Assembly (NCBI GenBank): GCA_022592445.1
Contig: JABYQR010000067.1
Location: 1 to 64,000, forward strand
From: Cytidiella melzeri
Lineage: Eukaryota > Basidiomycota > Agaricomycetes > Polyporales > Irpicaceae
Length of the DNA stretch: 64,000 nt
Direction: 5' to 3'
The notes under the pieces are model-generated. The model saw nothing but the letters and a program-made list of their open reading frames with translations. It ran no database searches and was not told the origin of the DNA. Below are positions 11,621 to 24,122 of the stretch, piece after piece; position 1 is the first letter of the stretch, and each line of letters starts with the position of its first letter. The position numbers and the translations under genes are program-made.

Positions 11621-11795
11621 TGCCGGTCCGTGCCCTCGGTGTTAGGACGAGCTCACTTACGCTTCGGGAATCGGGATTGATGGAAACCAGATCAAAAACC
11701 ACGGTCACATGACCTCGGCCCCGCTGTGTCGCGATCGCGCCATTTTGAAGTTGAAGTTGGTTTGCGCACTATTACGACCGGCAACGACTTCAAGA

Positions 11796-13876
11796 ATGCA
11801 TGCAGGCAGACCAAGAGACAGCTTACTATACCTATTTGACCCGATTGCTAGGCCACAGACACCACCGCGCTCTACGGGCTCACCAGATTCATCATCCGAC
11901 AAGGAAAACGACAACCCCAGGCCCGGTCAATTGACAGCGTTCTTTAACCGGGTGTACACGGATACCAAGACCACACAGCTACCTCTTGGAAAGCTGATTG
12001 ATTATGGGGGTATATCTGTCGTCGACTCCAGAAACGATGAAGTTATGGGGAACGATGACTCGATTGAGGGTGCAGAAAACGAGAGTGGTGAAGCAGTCAA
12101 ACAGCACGATGACACGGTAAGCCACCTCCCAATCGTTTGAAAACGAACTCTAACCTTGTTGGCTACATGTCTTACAGAGGTTGCCGCTCGCCGAAATTGA
12201 ATTGGCTAAGCTGCCTTCGCTAGGAGTCCACTTGTCGTCGAGCATCAGCGAGGATTCGAGCTCAAGCTCATCGAACGCCTCCGATGAACTTTGCAGTTCT
12301 CCGTCGATGCACGAGGAAACACTACAGCCGCCCGTGTCTGTGACAACCGCTCCGTCCGGCACACCTCTCGCAGACATTATCAACTCTATCAACCTCTACC
12401 CTGACATCAAGATATGTCCTCCCGACGAAGATCTCCCTTCCTGCCACATTCATACCGAAGAGCATCTCGCTCAGGCAGATCCCTCTGCATGTCATCTTTC
12501 GCCAGCTGCCTCTGAGACATCGGGGCCCATGCGGCGACCTAACATTCGCACGGACGATTCTCGCCGAGTTTCCGTGGATTTGCAGTCCTCCTTCAGCCTT
12601 CAACTACAATCCACAGACATGTCCTTTGATTTACTCAACGACAAGATCTCATTCTTCGGGAACCCTCAGGACACTTCCCTCTCGGGAGTCGCAGAAGGGG
12701 ATATAGAAGATGACACTTTGGACTTTGCGAAGGATGTGCAGAAGCTACGCGAAGTAGCAGATCAATACCTGCAGCCTGGTGGTAAATCTATTGACGAGGA
12801 CACGTTTGACTTCACCAAGGAGAAGCAGAAACTAGAGGCACTTGCCGAAACGTATGGCTCCATTCACGAGGAAAAGCTTCAGGCTGCTGAGGAAGCTGCT
12901 CAAGCGGCAGTGCTTAGTGAGTACTTGTTTGTTCAACACCTCGATCAAAGCTGAGTATCTCGCCTTAGACTCCCCAAGGCAGAGAAGTAAGAGTGCAGCC
13001 CCAATGCCCATCTTCACTCTCACACCAAGGGCCTCTACGCTGAAGAACGATGTTGTGGTTCAAGAGGCTCAGACATCGACAATGTTACCAAGTATGTTCT
13101 ATCTCTGATTCCACCTGATATGCTCTCATGAGCGTGGAACAGCTACGTTTACGAACATTTTTGTTCGGAAAGATTGCAGCTTACAGCCAGTATCGAAACC
13201 GAGACATTCTTCCACCGCGGCACCGCCTGCACCATCTAGCGCAGATTTGTGCACTCTGAAAAAGACCTCACAGCCGGATCGCGAGCGAGCCGTCTCGTCC
13301 ACCCGATCCTTTGACTCTGGTGGCGTTACCTCGCGATCCAGTGCCAGCGCAGGTAGCAGTGCAGGATCCGAATTTGAAGCCATTACACCCTCAGCGTCGA
13401 GTGCAAGCACCAAAATAGTTGCCAAATCGGTGCAGTTTGTGAAGGGTGTGCAACGACCGCACGCAAGTGCTGTTGTACCACCAGCTCCTACTCGCCCAGC
13501 TCCACTACGAGCATTGGCTCCTGTCCAGCGAATTGCTTCCACAGTTCAGCCCGCCAAACGGAGTGTCTCGAGCGTCGTGTCCTCATTGACCAGTCGAAGA
13601 ACCTCTTTGCAACGGCCAGTAGCAAGTCAAGTGATCCCTTCCGGGCGGCCCGTTCAGTCCAGTGTGCAACGTCTAGTGGCTGCAGCTGCTACCGTTCCAA
13701 CCGCTCCCAAACCCAGCGTATCACGAGGCCCTGTGCGAAGTCAAGGGACTGCCTCTAAGTCCACCAGTACGGGGCTTCCTGTGCGTTCCAATCTACCTAA
13801 ACCTCTGTCAAAGCTCCCCGCCCCCTCAAGAACACTCAGCTATAGCACGAAGACGTCTGTCCCTCGAAAGGGATAG
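11796..13876 (+). CDS. Unrecognised Ser/Thr/Pro-rich protein (638 aa)
   Basis: Four exons (11796-12116, 12178-12916, 12969-13091, 13143-13876) join in frame through GT-AG introns and total 1,917 nt. An upstream in-frame ATG at 11709 is less likely, because the segment from the second Met (MHAGRPRDSLLYLFDPIARP) looks like the conserved start. The N-terminal half is acidic and serine-rich (for example EDSSSSSSNASDE). It has repeated short motifs PLAEI and PLADI, and two similar segments, DDTLDFAKDVQKLREVAD and EDTFDFTKEKQKLEALAE, that look like a duplicated short helix. The C-terminal 240 residues are basic and rich in Ser, Pro and Val. There is no transmembrane segment or enzymatic motif. A disordered nuclear or cytoskeletal regulator would fit, but I do not recognise the family. 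Confidence 0.75.
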
Positions 13877-14319
13877 AAGACAGACAGTTAGATGATAGAC
13901 AAACCAAGTATGACCCGCGACGCTTTTATGGTTTACTCAATGTTTTTAACGATCCTCGCTTTGCTACTCGTGTCTTTCTCATCCACCCTCGCAATGGCAA
14001 TCCGCATCTTCCAAAATTTCAAGCTCTCCACCTGTCATCGTCCCATATTTGTTTCTATGCCGCTCTCTTAATCGTCATCGACCGTTCATGCTCTCTCTCT
14101 CCCAAGCTTCTTCCGACCTTTTCCTACCTAGCGTCGCCTCATTGTAGCCTTCACCCTACACTGTCCTCGCTCATACATGTGTTATCGATCTCGCTTTCAT
14201 GTTTTACTCTTCTACCTGCATCCTATTGTGGCTTCTGTCCAGCCGGCGGTTCGTAGGAAGGCGATACGTCTTGACAAAAGACTTTTGTATTCCCACCAGG
14301 CAGGAGGATGGTATAGCCC
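13877..14319. other. 3' flank, pyrimidine-rich, no gene seen
   Basis: C/T-rich sequence downstream of the Ser/Pro-rich gene, probably its 3' UTR and the intergenic spacer. Short frames show no family features. Confidence 0.4.
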
Positions 14320-14436
14320 TCGCAGAATCAAGATTTATGCAGATCGTGGGTAGCCTGGACCTTAAGCTTTCTTTCTTGTTCATTCGGTTTCAGGTACTTT
14401 CCTGTCTGAACTCAAAACAAATTCATGAGCGCATTC
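14320..14436. repeat. Duplicated fragment, copy 1 (cut by relic LTR)
   Basis: This segment resembles 14827-14948 by eye. On the minus strand both copies read ECAHEF followed by a short SDRK-containing stretch. Copy 1 has a stop soon after and ends exactly where the relic LTR begins, so it looks like the older, disrupted copy. The parent gene is not recognised. Confidence 0.5.
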
Positions 14437-14600
14437 TGTCAATCTGGTACAGGGTCAACTAAGATACAATTGTTACAATGCATGCGTGCGGACCTGGTAC
14501 AGGGTCAACAGAGATACTGTTCCCCTGTACCGGTTTCAAGTCTTTATACTGCCTGTATATGATCGGCGTATACCCGTGTATACTTACACCGCACATCAGG
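14437..14600 (-). repeat. Relic copia LTR, same family as the element at 58.5-63.6 kb
   Basis: It starts TGTCAA and shares, in order, the LTR words CTGGTACAGGGTCAAC (twice), CCCCTGTACCGGTT, a TATAC stretch, GATCGGCG and CCGTGTATA with the 217-bp LTRs at 58483 and 63371. Many substitutions and a deletion in the middle show age. Neither internal element sequence nor a second LTR is nearby, so it is a solo or truncated LTR. The right end is diffuse. Confidence 0.75.
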
Positions 14601-14814
14601 CTCTATTATTATTGAAAAATAGGTGTCAAATATCTTGAGAATTATTTACCTATTACGCGAATATCCTCGCAACACTATGTAGAGCATCCAATAAACCTAG
14701 ATATCGATCAATCTACGCCACTTATGTGAGTTATCAACCGGTTATTTACAGTAGAGATCTACTAGTAACACGAGTTCATAACGTTATTAACGTGAAGAAC
14801 TACCTCAAATCAGT

Positions 14815-15135
14815 TTACCCCCGTGCTGTAGAGACTCGCAACATCCAGAATGATGCAGGTTGTAAGTGGGCTGGACCCCGAGCTTTGTTCATGAGGTGAG
14901 TTTCAATCGGTTTTCTGTCTGAAACTGAAACAAACTCATGAGCGCATTCCATGAAGCAGCCTCTCAAATCTCCATTCATTTGTGTTGCTTCAGTCGAGTG
15001 TGATGATACACACATATAAAACTCATTCTCCACGATATCGCCGAAGCGATTCCCAGGCGCAATGTTCACGACCGCTAAGATAAGGTCAGTCAACTTACTG
15101 CTGCTCATTGTACACCCACAGGCTCTACTCGGCAC
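14815..15135 (-). pseudogene. Unrecognised coding fragment containing duplicated segment, copy 2
   Basis: An open frame of 106 residues on the minus strand includes HSTEATQMNGDLRGC and ECAHEFVSVSDRK. A diverged second copy of the ECAHEF part lies at 14320-14436, which suggests a once-real protein segment. It overlaps the promoter side of the UPF0014 gene and starts only a few bases from that gene's ATG. It may be a fragment of a displaced gene; function unknown. Confidence 0.35.
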
Positions 15136-15138
15136 GCC

Positions 15139-16474
15139 ATGGATGCCAACGAACCAACGATCGCTACAGGAGAGCTGGGATGGGAGAATCTTGTTCTTGC
15201 ATTCTCGTTCATCGTCCTCGACGCGATCATCTCACGGATATTCGGTCTTGAACTCGGCAATTCGCTCATCGTCGCCGCGATACGCTGTATCGTGCAATTG
15301 TCGCTTGTAGCGGTGGTATTGCAGCAGGTGTTCGAGACTGATAATCCCTGGGCCGTTGCAGGTATCGCTTGTGAGTCTTCATTCAGCTGGAAAGGCCGTC
15401 ATAATGGACATTGCCCGTGAAACTCTTCTCGATGGCTATGACAGGTATGCTGAATTTCATGGGCGCGACGGAGATAGGTTAGTAGGAACTCGGACCCGAA
15501 ACCGCGACTCCAAATCAAAACTAACACAGTCAAACCATAGTTGTGAACAAAGCAAAGCAAAGACATCGAGGCATGGTAAACCCTGCGTTATGCATGTCCC
15601 TTTATCTGACTGATTGTGTGTCCTCAGTTTGCGTCAGTTTTGACAGCTATGCTAGGTTCGACGATCCCAGTGTCGGTTGTGGGTGCGCGGTTCGCAATGT
15701 CGGTGACGCCCTTTTGGACGCCAGCACAGTACAGTGAGTCCTACTGAGAACCAAAACGACAACCTATCTGATATGTGATATGTGTCGTTGGATAGTACCC
15801 ATTGTGGGGATGCTGTGCGGAAGTACTATCTCGAGCATAGTGGTAGCGGTGAATTTCATCCTTCGGGAACTCCAGTACGTTCCCTCAATTGCTCAAACAG
15901 CTTCGCAGCTGACTTTGTGTCCGTTCCTAGCGAAAACAAGGATCGTATCGAGACTCGTCTCGCTTTCGGAGCTTCAAGGTTTGAAGCCTGTAAGCCAATC
16001 GCCGTCGAAGCTCTCCGCTTGGCCCTCACGCCGTGCATCAACCAAATGAGGTATATTTGTTTCTCTCTCTCTGCTTAATTGGAAGTGCTAACCCCTGCTC
16101 TTGGCGATGGCAGTGTTCTTGGGATTATAGCGATTCCAGGCATGATGACTGGCGCCATCCTGGGGGGCTCTTCCGTCGAACAAGCGGCCCGACTGCAAAT
16201 GATCATCATTTTCATGATATCTTCGAGCACTGCGCTTGCATCTATCATCGCAACGGTCCTCGCTCTGAGCGTTGTAGTGGATGCGGAACATCGTGTTCGA
16301 CCAGACAGAATCGACCACCGTCAACATGCGATTTGGAGGGCGAGAAACTGGGCCACCGCCAGCTTGATTAGCAGATGTGAAGACATCTGGGTGAAGATAT
16401 CTTCAAAGGAACAACAACATGGAGACCCGGGAGCTGAGATGGAGAATCTCCTGCGACACCCTTTCACGGGATAG
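15139..16474 (+). CDS. UPF0014 family membrane protein (FetB/ALS3-like permease), copy 1
   Basis: UPF0014 proteins are multi-pass membrane permeases. Bacterial FetB acts with an ATPase in metal export, and plant ALS3/STAR2 in aluminium tolerance. Seven exons (15139-15370, 15445-15477, 15541-15575, 15628-15733, 15796-15874, 15931-16050, 16114-16474) total 966 nt, encoding 321 residues. Visible family blocks are GWENLVLAFSFIVLDAIISR, the loop TEIVVNKAKQRHRGM, LGSTIPVSVVGARFAMS, IVGMLCGSTISSIVVAVN, RLAFGASRFEA and IIAIPGMMTGAILGGSS. Exons 2 and 3 are only 33 and 35 nt. The C-terminal tail is hydrophilic. A diverged paralogue lies at 46351-47685. No ATPase partner is nearby and the substrate in fungi is not known. 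Confidence 0.9.
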
Positions 16475-16816
16475 ATCCGTTGAAAGCTGTGAAAATAAAA
16501 GATGGTCGTCGTTGTCAGTGACATGAAACATGAATTCTATTTGTACTATGGAACCAAAAGAGATAATAAAACTCAGCTGACTCAGGCTACTCAGGCTGTG
16601 GCACTGTCGACCTCGTTCAAGTTCCGAGTGCGCGGTTCCCCGGCCCGTGTGCGCACTGGATACGGGGGAGGATGGCCCCAAATTTTGTTCTCATGTTCCA
16701 TCACAGTGAACGTTCAGCCAAAAAATCAACCTACTGCTACGGTGAGGTATGTTCTTGATTGGGATGTAGTTGGTGTTGATTGTTCGAGAGCAGATAAACG
16801 GAGGTTTGCCAAAAAC

Positions 16817-18365
16817 ATGTCACAGCCAAACGTGCAAAGCTTCCCGGCTGATTTTTATTCTGCATTTCTCTCTGACGCTGCAAAAGAGAGAAAGCCAAGC
16901 CCCAGTATGTCCATTCTCCAACTCTCGCAGCAAAATCTATATATTGATAGGTATGGATTTATAGTACGAGCCTTGTTCCCTTTGGAAAATAATCCCGGGC
17001 TGATCTCCCTACTCGCGGGAAAGCCCAATCCGACAACTTTTCCGCTCACTTCTATCAAACTCACCTCAAGGTCACCCACGAACCCTGGAGAGGAGATCGT
17101 CACCGAAATCAGCGGCAGCGTACTCGAAGAAGGTCTCCAATATGGACCGACAGCTGGCATTCCCGACTTGCTGAACTGGCTCTATGGCCTTCAAGAAACT
17201 GCGCACGGTCGCAAGAAAGGCGAAGGATGGCGAATTAGTGTGGGATCTGGCTCTCAGGATCTCATCTACAAGGTACCAACGTTAGTCACGGCAAAGACAT
17301 TCTCAATGCTCACCTACTGGCCCAGGCAGTGTTGGCCCTCATCAACCCCGGCGATCCGGTTCTCGTAGAGTCACCAGTCTATGCGTTAGTCATCTCATCT
17401 CTTTCAAAAGGCGCAATCTCTCAAAAGCTGTTATACAGTGGCGTTCTGCCAATGTTCTCTTCACTGCATTGTGACATGATTGGTATGTCTGGGGGCGCGT
17501 AATCTCCTGCATTATTTGAAATTCTCATCTTCACCTGGTTCTAGAGGTGGCGACGGATGACAAGGGCATCTCGTCTCAGTCCCTGAGAACAATCCTAGAA
17601 AACTGGCCAGCATCGAAGCCTAAGCCCAAGGCACTTTACACTGTCCCGGTGAGGTGACATTAACGTTTTCCCCAGTATGCGGATATTAACGTGCTTGTCC
17701 AGTACGGGTGTAACCCTACTGGTATGACTGCCGTATTAGAGCGGCGGCGTGAGGTCCTTCAACTCGCCCAGGAGCACAACTTCCTCATTTTAGAAGGTAC
17801 GGAATTTGCTACGTCTTGCGGTTATCTGTTCCTGAACCCTGCTGCATGAACAGATGATCCTTACTACTTCCTTTACTACGGCATCGCCCCTCGATCTCCG
17901 TCATACTTTGCATTAGAGTTAGAGCTTCCACAAGTAGGCAGAGTTGTCCGATTCGACAGTCTCTCCAAGATACTCTCGGCAGGGATACGCATCGGCTTCA
18001 TGAGTGGCCCCGAACCGCTCATGCAAGCCATCGACATGCACGTACGTCCCATGCTACCCCACCCTCCACTGCTCTATTGACGAGCCAACGACGAACAACC
18101 CATCGGCAGACCGGGACCTCTCTCCTCCAAACGTCCTCGCTGACCCAGTCCATCACGTTCTCCATCCTGAACGCATGGGGCTACGACGGCTTCAAGACCC
18201 ACACTCACGCCGTCTCCCAATTCTATCGCGAAAAACGCGACGTGTTCGAGACCGCGATGCGCAAACATCTAGCCGGTCTCGCAGAATGGACCTCGCCAGA
18301 GGCTGGGATGTTCTTCTGGTACGTCTCCACGTCCATACCCGGGCCTCACACTCGTGTTGACCTTT

Positions 18366-18397
<32 letters not shown>

Positions 18398-18667
18398 TTT
18401 CCCAGGTTCAAACTTCTCATCGGCACTGATTCGGACGAAGGCGACAGCCAGAGCATCATCCGTGACAAGGCCGTCGAACGAGGTGTTCTCGCCCTGCCTG
18501 GTACAGCCTTCCTCCCCGACGGTCGCACGACTGCGTACGTACGAGCATCTTTCAGTTTGCTCGCGCCCGAAGAAGTAGACGAAGCCATGAAGCGATTGAA
18601 AGAGGTGATACTAGATGCGAGAGGTAGCGTAACAGGCCGTGCGACTCTCACTGCCGCTACCGCATAG
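16817..18667 (+). CDS. PLP-dependent aminotransferase, ARO8/kynurenine-aminoadipate type
   Basis: Class I/II (fold type I) aminotransferase of the Aro8/KAT2 group, which transaminates aromatic amino acids, 2-aminoadipate or kynurenine in the cytosol. From the ATG at 16817 (MSQPNVQSFPADFYSAFLSD) the exons join in frame. RALFPLENNPGLISLLAGKP and LQYGPTAGIPDLLNWL carry the substrate-side motifs, and VGSGSQDLIYK leads to the PLP phosphate-binding turn. YGCNPTGM provides the Asn and EDDPYYFLYYG the Asp/Tyr that contact PLP. FDSLSKILSAGIRIGF carries the Schiff-base Lys. About eight introns are needed and all have GT-AG ends. The intron near 18.32-18.405 kb uses a TTTC microsatellite as its pyrimidine tract. 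The gene lies 343 bp downstream of the UPF0014 gene in the same orientation, with no evidence of shared function. Confidence 0.9.
18363..18398 (+). repeat. TTTC microsatellite in an aminotransferase intron
   Basis: About eight TTTC units lie immediately before the CAG acceptor of the last intron, so they also act as its polypyrimidine tract. Confidence 0.8.
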
Positions 18668-19271
18668 AACCAAAAACCAATACCACATAAGTAGATCTAG
18701 ACGCACTATGATATGTAAGCCAAAATGTCCCTAGTACCACGAATCTTGTTTTCACGCGCACACGATAAAGACAATTCATTTACGACATGATGAATATTGT
18801 ATTTCGATAGCGCTATAGCTATCGAGTAATTGCGAATTCATAATATACAATTGTAAATTTTTCAAACACGCGAACGAGCCCCCCCAGAGGTAGACGAAAC
18901 GACTAGCAAAAACTAAAAGGCTACCATTATGGCGAGCGGAACTGTAAACATACAGAACAGATATAGACAGTAGTGACGAGAGGTGCTGAGGCTCAAGATT
19001 GCGTGTTACAAGAACGAGATGGTTGAGAGAGGGAGCGAGGGGGGTGTGATCAGAATGCGATGTGAACAAGTACATACAGAAATACAGCGACCGACGAAAA
19101 AGGGATGACAACTGCATGTACATAAACGTGGGATATGCTAAAATTGACGATCGTTTCCAGAGCACCAGAGCGCAGGGAGGCGAATGGAAAGGCAAGTGCA
19201 TCGATGAGATGAGAAAGACAAAGTGGAAAAGACAAATGAAAGTAGGGCCAAGAAAACGCACTAGCAAGCGT
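18668..19271. other. Convergent 3' flanks of the aminotransferase and phosphatase genes
   Basis: AT-richer sequence between two converging stop codons, probably both 3' UTRs. Open frames on the minus strand (18776-19486) overlap the phosphatase end in another frame and show no family features. Confidence 0.5.
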
Positions 19272-22200
19272 TCAATGAAGGTACTTTTCGTTGAGGGCGT
19301 GCACCTCCTTGGCAAGACATGGCCAGTTGAGGCATCGAGCCAACTCCTCGCCGAGCCGCTCTTTGTTACCACCAGCGCGTTCCTGAGCAAGCCTGACTTC
19401 CCAACCGATAAGATTGTAGAGCAAGCGCATGTTGGGTTGGATGAGGACAGAGAGCCGACGTGAGCGCACGATGAGGTATGCGTCAACGAGTGGGATATTG
19501 AGGTGCTTCATAACATAAGCGATCTACATAGCACGTCAGCGTCAGCGAGCGCACTGACAATAACCGAACGTATTGACTGACCGTTACAGTTGCACTCCTA
19601 GACACACCCACTCTGCAGTGCACAAGGACCTTGCCCCCAGATCTTCTAGCCTCGTCAATCCATTCACAAATAGGAGGAAGTTGAGGTTCGAGAGAGTCGA
19701 TACCATCGTCACAAACACCCTTGATATCGAGCACCTTGATCCTTCCTTCCTTCTCCTCAATCCAGAGCGAGCCGGGCTTCGCCGTTGAGCCACAATGCGT
19801 CCCGCCATTGTCGGGAGGGACAAGAGCACACTCGCCAACCGAAACGACATGCGTAATACCGAGTGCATGGAGCATATACGCGTTCGAGGCATGGTTCCTA
19901 ACAAGTACAACAAAGCTCCAGAAATCTGATCCACAAACAACAAGAACGGATGGAAACTCACAGGTTACCAAGATACAAAAACGGTAGCACGCGACTCGGG
20001 AAACTCCCGTCGAACCTCGGATCGTCGAACCACAACTGGTGATCGCTCACCACCGCCGACATTGGCGGTAGCGTGCTCGCACGAGGTCGCCTCGCAAGCA
20101 CGAGATTGCTCGACGAATGATTCGAAGCACTCGGCTCACATGTGCTCGACACCTCACCAGCCAGCATACCTGGAGCACTTGTTGCTCCTAAAGAGTCGAG
20201 GAACGACGTAGGTATACTGCTAGATGGGTAGGAAACGCTAGAAGCCGCAGGTCGGCCGTGCCTTGTCACCGCCTCACTCTGCGCAATCCGATTCCTTTCC
20301 AAGCGGTTCTCGACCCGTTTCATCGGCCCAATCTCGTTCTGGTACACAAAAAAGCTCCGTCGCTTCTCAACCTGCAGTTCAAGGTATGCTTCAGGGAGAC
20401 TGAGCTGGCGAAGGGACATGAGGAGGCATAGCGCAAGGGAGGAAGACTCGGTGTATCCGTCAGCTGAGTAGATGAGTATTTTCAGAGGTCGAGAGCGGAC
20501 AGGCTGGAGAGCTGTAGAAGGGGAAGGGGAAGGCGTGCTTAGATGAGTCGCAGATGTCGAGCGCATGCGTGTATACGCGTTCGCAGTCGTCGTAGTAGGC
20601 ATGGCAGGTGATCCAGCCGGGGGAAGGAAAGACGACGGGAACGACGTAGGAGGTGGTAGACTGCTCGGACCGCCGAAACTCTGTCCGGAAGCATGTCCAA
20701 CTGTAGCAGCATTCGTGCTCCTCCTCACTTGCGGACGCCCATTCATGCTGGTGGAAGAAACAGCTTTCCTCGCCTCCAACTCCTTCTCCCTCCTCTCCCT
20801 GAGCGCACCGACAGTCAGCCGCGCCTCAAGAGGCTGCAACAACCCCTCCAACCAAGCAACGAACGGCAATATGCTGTTCCCCGCATACGTGACAGTGCTC
20901 GGGAAGGGAAGATGAACGACAAGACCAGCCGAAGGCGGAGGCCTCAAAGGAATCTCCCTCGCGCCATCTACGACCCCCTCCGCACGCTCCATCTCCTCCA
21001 AACAATGATCCGCCCATTTCTTCTCCAACCGTGCGATGTGCTCCTCCGCAGCGCGCGTATGCGCCGGAGACGGGAAAGGCGCCATATCGTCACACTCGAT
21101 GCAAATATCGTATCCAAAGCCCAAACCGGGGTCGTTCGACTGCCACCCCCACTCCTCCTGCGCAACACGGTCCCGCCCTCTCCTGCCGCTCATAGTTCCG
21201 TCAGGAAGAGGCACATCATTCGCGTTTCCAAGGAAAACCTGTCCCTTCGTCGGATCCCACTTGTTCGCAGGTGAGCTCGCGTTGAACTCTTTCCTCTCTT
21301 CGTCGCTCTCCACAGGTATAGTAAGAATCTCGCTGGCCTGTGTCAACTCCCTCATCTCTTCCTTCTCCCGCTGCGCAAAGTTGATCGTGTTCGCCTTCCG
21401 AAGCGTGCACTGCTGATGCTTCGTCAACGGATGAGGGTCCGAAGAGTGAGTCTCAGACACCGTCAAAGCGTCCGTACCGCTGGTGTGAGCGCCAGAGCCG
21501 ACAACTTCTGCAGCGGTACGCGCGACAACATGGGGAAGGTCGCGTAAAACCTCTTCCGGGGATGCTTGCAGGACGAAAACGTTGTAATGCAAAAGGTCGG
21601 TCTGACCCCTCGCTGCACGATGCCTACGCTTCGTCTCGATAGCGTGAGCGAAATGAGAAGCGACAGCAAGAGCAGCCTTCGTGTTTCCTCGTGGTGAGTA
21701 CACAACAATGTCAGAAAGGGTGGCGAAAATTGGCTGTAAATCAAAAAAGATCAGTACATATTCACCCTCATGACAGACAAGAAATAGTTAAGTCGCACCG
21801 CAGGACATCTCGTACGAGATATACCACGGATTGCCAATTAAGCCTTTCAACCTGTCATTAAAACGTCGACAGGCGCCTCGAAAAAGTCTATTCTGGCCAT
21901 CATACACAACCATTCTTCGCCCGGCAAGACTTATGCAAGCTGCCCAAATCCCGTAAACATGAAACAAGGATCACGTGCGGTTGCATGAGCAACCCCAAAC
22001 GGAAGGGAGACGGCACATATATTTGGAGAAAAAAACTCCATACTCACGACTTGAATTCCAAAATTCCTCAGACTGATCCCCGCCGGAACCTGCGGCTCCA
22101 GAAACCGTGTCTCGCCCGTCTCCCGATCGATGCAAAGCAGCTCCCTAGGCTTAAAAGTCGAAGTCAACGTCACCCGTTCGGGGACACGGTGTTGCTTCGC

Positions 22201-24122
22201 AGCAGGCTGAGGGAGAGCAGGTGTGGCGGGAAGAGATGTGGGAGGCGTGGGGGGTGTAGGCAAAGGGGGTGAGCCACAGACAGATGCAGCTGAAGGAGGA
22301 GGTGAGGGAGAAGCGGATGTCGAAGGTTCGTCAGATGCAGAGCCGAAGGATGATGTGGAGGAGGCGGTCGAGAGGCGGTGACCGCGCGTGTGGGAGTGCT
22401 CTACGAAACAAAGTATCAACTGGTCAGCAAAGTGTGTCACAAGACACGATGACGGCGCACGATCACTGTCAAAAAAATGAAAGATATGCGAAATACCAGA
22501 GGTAACAATCGTTACGAAATGCAGAAAGGAACCCGGAGACGACGATCCTCGTGACAGAATCGGCAAACAAATGACCAAACTCAAACGACTCGACGGGTGC
22601 CCGACATTGGCAATCGAGCTGGCGGCCATCCGTTCGGAACACGATTGCATCCCTCCATAGCAGATAACATCATTCCTAAACGGAATGAATGTCCTGGTGC
22701 CCAATCAAACGAGCAATGCACCCACAAACACTCGTTGCACTTGAGTGTAGCGGTTACTATTCGACCGAAGCGCAAAGCGACACGGAGAGAGTGCCAATGT
22801 CGCTAGCACAGGGGGGAATGGCGGGTGGGTTCCCAAACATAACCCACCCGCAAAGGCAAGCCCGAAAAACCGGAAACCACAAAGACGAAACAAGCCTTCC
22901 TCAGCGCCCTCCACACCTGACTCGTCCTCTGAATCCGTGCAACGCAGATCCCTTGTGAAGAATAGAACACGCGAACGTTAGATAAACGCACGCTATGCAT
23001 CACACGGGGTAGGCGCGGTTACACGAATTTTGAGGCTAGGCAGGATTGGGGAAGGTACATGAAGACGCCCTCTCAAGCTTAGATCCACACGAGGCTAGTG
23101 TGTTGCGAGCATGTGAGGCGCTCTGAGGGTGTGGCCGAGAGGGGGGTACGAACTCGAAGTGAGGAAATGGGTGGATGTATGCGCCCTCGGTAACTGAGGA
23201 TGCATGCAAAACAGCTCGAAAAGCAGCGTGCCAGCATGTAGAACCAGAAAGAAGTAGAGGGAAAATAAGCAGAAAACTAAAACAACTCACCTTTCGAGCC
23301 TGTGTCAATCGCACTCAGCGCTGGCCTATGTGCATGAACAACCGGATGCATATGCGTCCCCTCTCCATGCTCCAACATACTCACACCATGCTGCCCATGC
23401 AAATCAACGTCCATCCCAACTACACCAGCGTTCAGATCGACGTGGTCGTCAATGTCCATCTGCATCGCAGCAAAGTCCTCGTCCTCGCCATCGTCGTCGT
23501 CCAAAGATGACGTCGAATAATCGTCCTCTTCAATATCGTCCTCAAGGTCGTCGTCGAGGTCGTCGTGGCCATGGGGGGGCTGCACATGCGAGTTGGAAGA
23601 ATGAATGGGCACCGGGTTTGAGCCTTGAGCCTGATGGTGGGACTGTCGGCGCAACTTGAGGGCGCGCTCGTACTCTTCCACCTCGTCCTCATCACTGGCA
23701 ACCCACATCAACCCTCTAAATCTGGGAACACGCGCCTTGAGCTTCTCTTTGTCTATGACATCCATACCGTCCTTGCCGCTCAGAGAGGATCCGTTGAAAG
23801 TGGCCATGGAGCCGTTGGCATAGAAGAAGGCGTTCTGAGCGTCATTGTCGCCTTCGAGGCCGTGCAAGAATGGGAAGATGACAGAGTCGGGTGCGTGGGT
23901 GGTCACGTAGCGAAGATGCATGTCGGCGAACTGGGACGCTGTCAAGGCGCGAATTTGGGGAAGGTGAGGCAGGAAGGGCTGTTGCTGCTGCTGTTGGGAG
24001 TCTGAAGAAGAACAAGAAGAAGTAGCCATAGGAGGAGAGAGGACAGGCAGGGAAGAGAGAAAGTCGGGTTCATACGTGAGGCCATGTTCGTTATTTTGCT
24101 GAGCGACGGGAGCAGCGGCCAT
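19272..24122 (-). CDS. Dual-specificity protein phosphatase, Pps1-like
   Basis: Large fungal phosphatase of the yeast Pps1 type, which removes phosphate from Tyr and Ser/Thr and is linked in yeast to S-phase control. The first exon, from the ATG at 24122, holds the N-terminal domain (RYVTTHAPDSVIFPFLHGLE, RFRGLMWV) and an acidic tract. An 890-nt intron (22401-23290) leads to a Ser/Pro-rich exon with STFKPRELLCIDRETGETRF. After a 314-nt intron (21734-22047) comes the long exon PIFATLSDIVVYSPRGN, containing ILIYSADGYTESS. The catalytic domain follows (VLPFLYLGNLNHASNAY, then VLVHCRVGVSRSATVT, an intron, IAYVMKHLN). The signature Cys and Arg of HCxxGxSRS are intact. IQPNMRLLYNLIGWE closes the fold. 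The product is about 1,190 residues, longer than yeast Pps1 because of low-complexity linkers. Confidence 0.88.

Noticed and set aside
20565..21416. Plus-strand frames of 116-193 residues
   Set aside because: Antisense shadows of the Pps1-like coding exon.
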